Shown here in pieces: positions 36,316 through 42,704 of a stretch of DNA of 64,000 nt. Within the stretch, counting starts at the first letter, position 1, and each line of letters opens with the position of its first letter. This DNA is from Streptococcus pantholopis. Its GTDB lineage: Bacteria; Bacillota; Bacilli; Lactobacillales; Streptococcaceae. Made by a program: the position numbers and the translations under genes. Below the pieces are notes generated by a model that saw only the letters and a list, made by a program, of their open reading frames with translations, was not told the DNA's origin and did no database searches. Location of the stretch: assembly GCF_001642085.1 (NCBI RefSeq), contig NZ_CP014699.1:1364001-1428000 (forward strand). Direction: 5' to 3'.

Positions 36316-37617
36316 CTATCCCTTTCTCAAAATCGTCGCTGATACATTTTGACCGCCGCCAAAACCGCGCAGCATTGCTGTTTTTGGCAGCTTCTTAACT
36401 TGGCGCTCACCGCATTCACCTCGCATCTGCTTAACAGCTTCATAAATATCAGCTAAACCTGAAGCCGCATGGGCATGACCAAAAGAGGTCCGGCCGCCAT
36501 TGGTGTTGATCGGTTTATCCCCGTCAAAACGAGTCCGGCCTTCCAAAACATACTGGTAGCCATTTTCCTGAGGAAGGTAGCCAGCTATTTCAGCAGCATC
36601 TAAATGTGATGTAATCACGAAATCATTGGCATAAAAAAGATCTATCTCCTCTGGTTTAATACCGGCTATATCATAGACCTGCTGACAGGCTTCGCGTGTT
36701 GCCCGACGTTCCAAATGCGGGTTTGAAGCCTCAAGAGCGGACGAACCTGTACCTAAAACAACAATTGGCTGGTCAGTATACTTGTAAGCTATTTCTGTTG
36801 GACAGACAATAACTGCCGCTGCCCCTTCGCTGCGTTCTTCCAGTCCGCTTACACGCATATAATCTCCAATTTTAGGATTAAAAGGCGACTGCATAAATTC
36901 CATAGCGGTGGAGAAACCTTTTTCTTTAGCCACTTCATCATAAGTCTGCCGTAGTTTTGCCAACGGATCTTTGGAGGCATTGTAGCGGTTATTGATGGCC
37001 ATTGCGCAAAGAACCTGATCCATCGTATCAGCCTCCAGTTTATGATCTCTGGCATAAAGGGCTGCCAAATCATCAAAAATTGTATACATTCCAGCCTGCA
37101 TCCCCCTGGTGTAAGCTCGGTCATAGATATATTTTAAAGATGTGTTAAATTCTTCTAAGCTAAAGCCGCGGCGTTTATGAGCTGGCTGCCCTTCAACCGG
37201 GAGGCTGGCACCCATATCTGCCGATCCCGACAAAACAATATCATATTTACCAGAAGCTACTGCCATTACAGCAATTTCCAGAGCCAAATAGCCCGTGCAG
37301 CAAGCTTCCGAATGGTGCATTGAACCTTTGCCTTTCATGCCAAACCAATTAGCGACCTGCATGTTAGGCGTGATATACTCGGAAACAAAGTTAGGGTTGG
37401 CCTGACCGTGAAAATAATAATCAATATCTTTAGGTTCTACTCCTGCATCCTTCATTGCTTCAAGCGCTGCATAGCCAAAAAGTTCTCCTTCTGTCAAACC
37501 CTCTGTTTCAGGGCTGCCTAAAATTTCCATAAAAGGCGTACAGCCAACGCCGATAATTGAGACGCTGCGGCTGTAGGGCCTTAACTGCGTGTGATTCATT
37601 ACTCCTTGGTGTTCCAT
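36316..37617 (-). CDS. Thiolase family protein (SCP-x/PhlC-like)
   Basis: A 433-residue thiolase. The nucleophile Cys lies in HHSEACCTGYLALEIA (Cys106 or Cys107) and the catalytic His in NTNGGRTSFGHAHAASG (His381). The second cysteine of classic degradative thiolases (CxG near the C terminus) is absent: the corresponding stretch reads RGFGGGQNVSA. This fits the SCP-x/PhlC-type branch that works with DUF35 partners. It could make or split beta-ketoacyl thioesters. Start ATG 37617 follows GAGAGG; an internal ATG 37599 has a cramped AAGGAG. First gene of the leftward cluster. Confidence 0.9.
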   Translation of the reverse strand: MEHQGVMNHTQLRPYSRSVSIIGVGCTPFMEILGSPETEGLTEGELFGYAALEAMKDAGVEPKDIDYYFHGQANPNFVSEYITPNMQVANWFGMKGKGSMHHSEACCTGYLALEIAVMAVASGKYDIVLSGSADMGASLPVEGQPAHKRRGFSLEEFNTSLKYIYDRAYTRGMQAGMYTIFDDLAALYARDHKLEADTMDQVLCAMAINNRYNASKDPLAKLRQTYDEVAKEKGFSTAMEFMQSPFNPKIGDYMRVSGLEERSEGAAAVIVCPTEIAYKYTDQPIVVLGTGSSALEASNPHLERRATREACQQVYDIAGIKPEEIDLFYANDFVITSHLDAAEIAGYLPQENGYQYVLEGRTRFDGDKPINTNGGRTSFGHAHAASGLADIYEAVKQMRGECGERQVKKLPKTAMLRGFGGGQNVSATILRKG

Positions 37618-37749
37618 AAATGATACCTCTCTTTACTTCTTAGAAATTCTTTTGTCTACATTAAGATTTACCCCTCAGATAGATTTTAGCTACTAAGCTA
37701 GAGACTATTACTGCTGTTATGTAAAAAAACGGAAGTGTTTTTGCCCAAA

Positions 37750-38135
37750 TCTGAAGCCGGTCGACTGTTAAGGCGACAAAGCTTTCAGACGTTTATGGCT
37801 GACAGTAAGTCCGAAATCTATGATTTCGCAGACGCACCCCTGCCAGAACGACTAGGGAGTGGGACAGAACCCCAGACCACAAAGTTCCTTGTCCCACCCC
37901 CGCAAAGCCTAGTAGGCCAATTAAAGCTTTGAAAAAGCGAATAAAGTGCCACTAGACGACTAGCGTTTTGCACATAACACTATAAACATTAAGGCCTATT
38001 TTTAAAATCGTCCTTCAGACGGCTACGGCGAGCAAGCAGTAAGACAAAAACTCAGCTCACAAGGTTCCCATATTCTCCATTTTTAAGTTCGGGTTGACAT
38101 TATCCGATGGATAATGTTAGCCCACGGCTCTGTGT
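37750..38135. repeat. Degraded module cluster between thiolase and pucR
   Basis: Carries fragments of the 104-bp module (CAGTAAGTCCGAAATCTATG, ACGACTAGGG), a hairpin GGGAGTGGGACA / TGTCCCACCCCC at 37852–37896, and a GACATTATCC/GGATAATGTTAG-type hairpin near 38096–38121. No intact CAAGATAC end. The remainder of the 696-base gap (37618–37749 and 38136–38201) holds the thiolase leader and no gene. Confidence 0.6.
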
Positions 38136-38201
38136 CTTTTCCTATCAAGTCTTTCTGTTTTTATTTTCTAAATTGATTATATCCTTTCTTTAGTAGCTTT
38201 A

Positions 38202-38243
38202 TTTCGTAAGCCCTTACAAAAATCAGCTGAAAGATGGTATAAT
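38202..38243 (+). promoter_or_regulatory. pucR promoter with overlapping palindrome
   Basis: TTACAA (38214–38219), 18 bp, TATAAT (38238–38243). The imperfect palindrome TTCGTAAGCCCTTACAAA covers the -35 box. Its CGTAAGCCCTTACA core shares GTAAGCCCT with both operators of the oadA promoter. Confidence 0.6.
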
Positions 38244-38313
38244 TCTTGTGACAGATTACAACTGAGCACAGTCTTTGTATTTTAATATTTGTATCTTAAT
38301 AAAGGAGGTTAAA

Positions 38314-39903
38314 ATGCGCTTAGATAATATTATCAACGCTTTAGTCGAAGAAAAGATACACATTATTCAGTTTGGCAACCTGCAGCTCAATATCAGTGAT
38401 ATGCTCGAAACAACATGGGCTGACTTGGCTCAAGATGCACGGCCGGGCATTTTGTACAGCTTAAGAGGAGATTTTGCCAAAATTCTAAAGGAGAATTCGG
38501 CAGAATTAACCTTACTTTGTCAGTTAAATAAGGAAGAGGCTTTAACAGAACTGTGTCGCTCTTTCCCTGCTGCAACTATTATCGTTGCCAAAGATGAAAA
38601 GCACAGACAGCAGATTCAAAGAATCATTGAACAAGAGCTGCATACTAACTATGTTGCCTTGGAACGGTTAGAAGAAGCTTATCATGCTACCTTTGCCGGA
38701 GCTGATTTTCAAAAATTGGCGGAAATCGGTTCACGAATTTTTGACAACCCTGTTTTTATTTTAGATAATCTGGGGAACTATATTGCTTTCCCGCCTGAAG
38801 CAGCGAATGAAGCAACTATTTTAAAAGAAGAGCGGCAACACGGCCGAATTTCTCAGGAAAATCTGGGCGTGCTTAAAAAATTAAAGGTCGATAAAATCCT
38901 TCAGAAAAGCGGCAAACCCTATCTTTTTGACAATCCTATCCTACACTGCAAAACCTTAGTTGATTTTATCCGGTTGAACGGTACAGTCTTAGGTCGGCTG
39001 ATGATTTATGAAAAAAACCGGTCAATATCACAGGGGGACAAGATTGTGTTTATGCACTTTGCACACCTTGTTGCTCTGGCTTTCACTCACGATCGCAATT
39101 ATCTGATGAATAAGGAAGCTGCTTACTCTTATTTTTTACAGGCTTTGGTTGATAAAGATAAGGGATCAGTTTCCATCAGCAATCCGCAAATTGAGGATAT
39201 GAAACTGAATGTTCTTTACTATAAACGCGCTCTGGTCGTCTCCTTTATAAAGCCTGTTGCTTCTGAAAATAACCGGCTGGTTTTGGCTAAACAGCTGCAG
39301 CAGCTTCTGGGGAATGCGCTTTTCATGTTTTATGAAAACAAACTGGTCTTCCTTGTTTCCGGCCACCAAAAAAATTTTATGCAGATCCGTACAAAAGAGC
39401 TGCTTGATTTTTGTCAGACTGCCCAGATTCGTTTATCCGCCAGTCATATTTTTTACGATTTCAAAGAATTCCGCCCTATGTTCCAGCAGGCAAGTCAAGT
39501 TGATCAGATGATTGTAAAATATCATCTGCAGGGTCATCTCTTTTCTTATCGCTATCTTGCCAGTCTCATTACCTTAGATTTGCATCGTTCCGGCCGGCCG
39601 ATTTTTATTCATCCGGATATCATCCAGCTTTTTAAAACGGATCAAGAAAAAAAGAGCCATTTACTACTGACTTTAGCTTATTATATTTTATTTAATCAAA
39701 ATACCAATGCCATTGCCGATCAGCTGTGGATCCATGCCAATACACTGCGTTACCGTATTAAACAAATCAAAAAAATCTTAGCCAATGACCTTGACGATTG
39801 GCTGCTCTTAAAGACCTATTATGATTCTTTAGTTCAGCTCTTTCAAATCGGTGATATTGATGACCAGAATCTCATTATTAAAAACGATTTATACTTTCTT
39901 TAA
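38314..39903 (+). CDS. PucR family transcriptional regulator
   Basis: A 529-residue regulator. The N-terminal part (to about residue 120) is of the PucR N-terminal/ligand-sensing type, the middle may be GAF-like (NPVFILDNLGNYIAF), and the C-terminal helix-turn-helix is NAIADQLWIHANTLRYRIKQIKKIL, the PucR-specific HTH. AAAGGAGG sits right before ATG 38314; the frame extends thirteen codons upstream without a ribosome site. It lies between the thiolase cluster (leftward) and the flavin reductase gene (convergent), so it probably controls both in response to a pathway substrate. Confidence 0.9.
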   Translation: MRLDNIINALVEEKIHIIQFGNLQLNISDMLETTWADLAQDARPGILYSLRGDFAKILKENSAELTLLCQLNKEEALTELCRSFPAATIIVAKDEKHRQQIQRIIEQELHTNYVALERLEEAYHATFAGADFQKLAEIGSRIFDNPVFILDNLGNYIAFPPEAANEATILKEERQHGRISQENLGVLKKLKVDKILQKSGKPYLFDNPILHCKTLVDFIRLNGTVLGRLMIYEKNRSISQGDKIVFMHFAHLVALAFTHDRNYLMNKEAAYSYFLQALVDKDKGSVSISNPQIEDMKLNVLYYKRALVVSFIKPVASENNRLVLAKQLQQLLGNALFMFYENKLVFLVSGHQKNFMQIRTKELLDFCQTAQIRLSASHIFYDFKEFRPMFQQASQVDQMIVKYHLQGHLFSYRYLASLITLDLHRSGRPIFIHPDIIQLFKTDQEKKSHLLLTLAYYILFNQNTNAIADQLWIHANTLRYRIKQIKKILANDLDDWLLLKTYYDSLVQLFQIGDIDDQNLIIKNDLYFL

Positions 39904-39910
39904 ACATAAA

Positions 39911-39952
39911 TAAACAAGCCATCAGGACTGTTTTTTACCCTGATGGCTTGTT
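39911..39952. terminator. Bidirectional terminator between pucR and flavin reductase gene
   Basis: AAACAAGCCATCAGG and CCTGATGGCTTGTTT form a 15-bp stem with a loop of about a dozen bases; A- and T-rich flanks on both sides. It serves the two convergent genes. Confidence 0.88.
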
Positions 39953-39960
39953 TGACTTAT

Positions 39961-41700
39961 TTATTCTTTTAGCTCTTTTACTAAAGCCTGTCCGGCCATG
40001 CGGCCGGAATTAAGGGCAAAGCCCATTGAATTGCCGGGTAAAGTAAAATTATAACTGTCACCATAAATCGTATTGGCGTCAGAACCCGCACTGTAAAGAC
40101 CGGGAATAATGTGGTTTTCCGCGTCCAGTACCTGACAGTGCCTATTGATTCGGACGCCTCCCATTGTACCGTAAGCTCCGACATAATATTTACCGACCAG
40201 ATAGCCGCCTTCCCCTGTAATCGGGTGTAAGTAGGCCTTTTTTTTGAAAAATGCCTCATCATAGCCTTGGGCACAATAGGTATTGTACTCGTCAATGGTT
40301 GCCTGCAGTTTTTCTTGCGGAATCTGCAGCTTTCGGCTCAGCTCTGCTACAGAATCAGCTGTAATGATAGCATCATACCCATTTTCTTTAGCTTTTTTAA
40401 TATCCTGATCAAGCAGCTGAAAGCCTTCTGCTGAATGCACCAAATCCACAATATCTGGGCCCTTGTCCTGATAATGCTTTAAAATCCCATAATCCATAAT
40501 ACAATAGGCATAATGACCGGGCTGCAGTTCAATAGCATTTCCGGCAAAGGTTGTATTGCCCATATCTCCTTCGTTCATAAACCTCTCACCGTATTGGTTA
40601 ATCAAGAGATTAGGCTGGCGCAGCACACCATCAGCAATCATATACTGCAGATTATGCGGCAAAACAAAGATACTCTCCATCGCCAAGCCAAACTTCTGAG
40701 CACCTGCCTTCCACATCATTCTCAGGCCGTCCCCGGTAATTCCGGGAACATTGAAGGTAAAGAAATCTTGATTTAAGTGATAGCCAAACTCCTCAGCAAG
40801 CATCTGGGCATTAGAGCCAAAACCACCCGTACAGACTACTACAGCTCGAGCCTGCACCTTAATAATACGTCCGGTCTTGCTTTTAGCAAGCAGGCCGGTA
40901 ACTTTGCCATCAGCTGTGATAAGATCCTCCACTGGAGTATTCAAATAAAAACTGACACCTAAATCCTTAGCCCGTTTTGTCAGTGCCTTATTCATAGGCG
41001 CTGCGGCACCAGGTCCAATTTTACCGTCATTATCGACAATATGCCAAGTTGCTTCTGATTCTTTGAAATAGCGAAAAGCTCCAGTGAATTTGACCCCCAT
41101 ATCTTCCAACCATTCAATAGTATCGCTTGAAAGCTTGAAATAAGTCTGCACCACGTCGCCATCTACACGATAATGAGTATAGGTCATTTGCTTAATCAAA
41201 GCCTCTTCAACAGAGATATTATTAAACAAGCTTTTCTGAATCTTGGTGTCAATCCCTAAAGGTCCCATCCCCATGTTGGCTGTACCGCCTGTAATTGCCT
41301 GCTTTTCAAAAACAGCAACCGACAGGCCGGCTTCTGCCGCAGTCACAGCAGCTGTTAATCCGGCCGGCCCCGCAGCAACGACAGCCACATCAACCGAAAT
41401 CTCCTGACTTGACAAGTCGTCTTCCTCCTCCAAGCCTGCCTTCAGCAGAGCATCTCTGACGGCTTCCATGATGGCATGTGAAGAAACGCTGGCTCCGCTG
41501 ACTGCATCTACTGTTGTTGACTGAGCAGCTAAAATCCGTTCAGGAATTTCTGTCGCTGCTGTATCAGGATAAGCGGGCGACCCATGATCTCCCAGCACCT
41601 TAACACTTTTAATGGCACTTTCAGAAACCTCAACTTCAACATCATAATCCCCATGCTGCCCCTGTCCTTTTCCAAAATACGTCCCAGCTTTAAGTTTCAT
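39961..41700 (-). CDS. FMN-binding FAD-dependent reductase (fumarate/urocanate reductase-like)
   Basis: A 579-residue flavoprotein. Residues 1–85 are an FMN-binding domain with the covalent attachment motif DAVSGASVSS, where Ser71 takes the place of the usual Thr. Residues 107 onward form the FAD domain (VAVVAAGPAGLTAA) with the active-site regions of the fumarate reductase flavoprotein family (MNEGDMGNTTF, GGVRINRHCQVLD). There is no signal peptide and no haem motif, so the enzyme is cytosolic and probably takes electrons from NADH or a flavin. Start ATG 41700 with GGAGGAGG; the frame extends upstream into the repeat. Likely reduces an enoate such as fumarate or a related acid. Confidence 0.88.
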   Translation of the reverse strand: MKLKAGTYFGKGQGQHGDYDVEVEVSESAIKSVKVLGDHGSPAYPDTAATEIPERILAAQSTTVDAVSGASVSSHAIMEAVRDALLKAGLEEEDDLSSQEISVDVAVVAAGPAGLTAAVTAAEAGLSVAVFEKQAITGGTANMGMGPLGIDTKIQKSLFNNISVEEALIKQMTYTHYRVDGDVVQTYFKLSSDTIEWLEDMGVKFTGAFRYFKESEATWHIVDNDGKIGPGAAAPMNKALTKRAKDLGVSFYLNTPVEDLITADGKVTGLLAKSKTGRIIKVQARAVVVCTGGFGSNAQMLAEEFGYHLNQDFFTFNVPGITGDGLRMMWKAGAQKFGLAMESIFVLPHNLQYMIADGVLRQPNLLINQYGERFMNEGDMGNTTFAGNAIELQPGHYAYCIMDYGILKHYQDKGPDIVDLVHSAEGFQLLDQDIKKAKENGYDAIITADSVAELSRKLQIPQEKLQATIDEYNTYCAQGYDEAFFKKKAYLHPITGEGGYLVGKYYVGAYGTMGGVRINRHCQVLDAENHIIPGLYSAGSDANTIYGDSYNFTLPGNSMGFALNSGRMAGQALVKELKE

Positions 41701-41715
41701 AACAACCTCCTCCAA

Positions 41716-41984
41716 CAAGATACAAAGTCCGTTAAAAACGCAAAAGGAAAATAGGCGGTAAGTCCGAAATCTCTGATTTCGCAGACGCACCCCTGCCAGA
41801 ACGACTAGAAGGGTGCGGCAGGCTGTAAAGACTGCAAAGCCTTCAGACGTTTACGGCTGGATAGTAAAGAAATCAGCACTCAGCTTGACTAGTCTTTTCC
41901 CGCAGCGTTTACGGCTGCCTAACTTGAAATCAGTTCTATATTTGACCATGCTTTTTTCCCGCAGCGTTTAGGGCGTGTTCAATT
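41716..41984 (-). repeat. Modular intergenic repeat (1 of 3 upstream of flavin reductase)
   Basis: 269 bp, from CAAGATACAAAGTCCGTT to GGGCGTGTTCAATT, stem AAACGC/GCGTTT. It contains one module plus two CCCGCAGCGTTTA ends, as if two copies had recombined. The CAAGATAC end is 15 nt from the start codon. Confidence 0.85.
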
Positions 41985-41988
41985 CCAA

Positions 41989-42197
41989 CAAGATATAAAG
42001 TCCGTTAAAAACGCAAAAGGAAAATAGGCGGTAAGTCCGAAATCTCTGATTTCGCAGATGCACCCCTGCCAGAACGACTAGAAGGGTGCGGTCGGCCGTA
42101 GGACGACAAAGCCTTCAGACGTTTACGGCTGGATAGTAAAGAAATCAGCACTCAACTTGACTAGTCTTTTCCCGCAGCGTTTAGGGCGTGTTCAATT
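41989..42197 (-). repeat. Modular intergenic repeat (2 of 3)
   Basis: 209 bp, CAAGATATAAAGTCCGTT to GGGCGTGTTCAATT, with one 104-bp-type module. Same stem type as the preceding copy. Confidence 0.85.
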
Positions 42198-42201
42198 CCA
42201 A

Positions 42202-42362
42202 CAAGATACAAAGCCCGTTAAAAAGGCGACCGTGAAATGGGCTCAGGCCATATGCTGCAAGTACAAGGATGGGACAAACTCACAAAAGCGCCCACACTGA
42301 TAATTCATTGACAATCTTTTTGATTATATCGCCTTTTTCTGGATCCCCAAGCCCTGTTCGAC
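42202..42362 (-). repeat. Modular intergenic repeat (3 of 3), divergent stem
   Basis: Begins CAAGATACAAAGCCCGTT and has the stem AAAAAGGCGA / TCGCCTTTTT (10 bp, perfect), a stem sequence not found in other copies. The distal end (GCCCTGTTCGAC) is only loosely like the others. The following 42363–42704 holds the leader of the next gene, with an 11-bp palindrome TGATGACATCA at 42596–42606 and no other feature recognised. Confidence 0.65.
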
Positions 42363-42704
42363 TTTTTAAAAGCCTGATTACCCATTTGCTACTGCTATTA
42401 TCATACCATAGAAAAATAGGGCTTTAATTGTAAAACTAAACGATTATCCCTCTTAATCAGCTCAAATCTTGTTAAAATACCACAAAAGCCTTCAAATTCT
42501 TCAGCCCATCACATAGTGGCTCCTAGATAAGCAGCTGACCTTTAGTCGTGTGACGACAAACAGAATATTGCTAAAAAATGCGAAATCGTTTTTTGTGATG
42601 ACATCAGCTGCAGTATCCCATTTTTCCTTTATACTGACTTTAGGATTTCCTTAAGTCTTTCTGTGTAGACTATATGGCTAGTAAGAAAGAAATGAGGTTA
42701 CTTG

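Noticed and set aside
37735..37932. 65-codon plus-strand frame and the similar one at 35141–35740
   Set aside because: Both lie within repeat modules or antisense to the phosphotransacylase and ACP genes; their shared peptide (DFADAPLPERLG) comes from the DNA repeat.
42596..42606. Palindrome TGATGACATCA upstream of the DUF4353 gene as an operator
   Set aside because: Eleven bases with no second copy and no known regulator of this form; could be chance.
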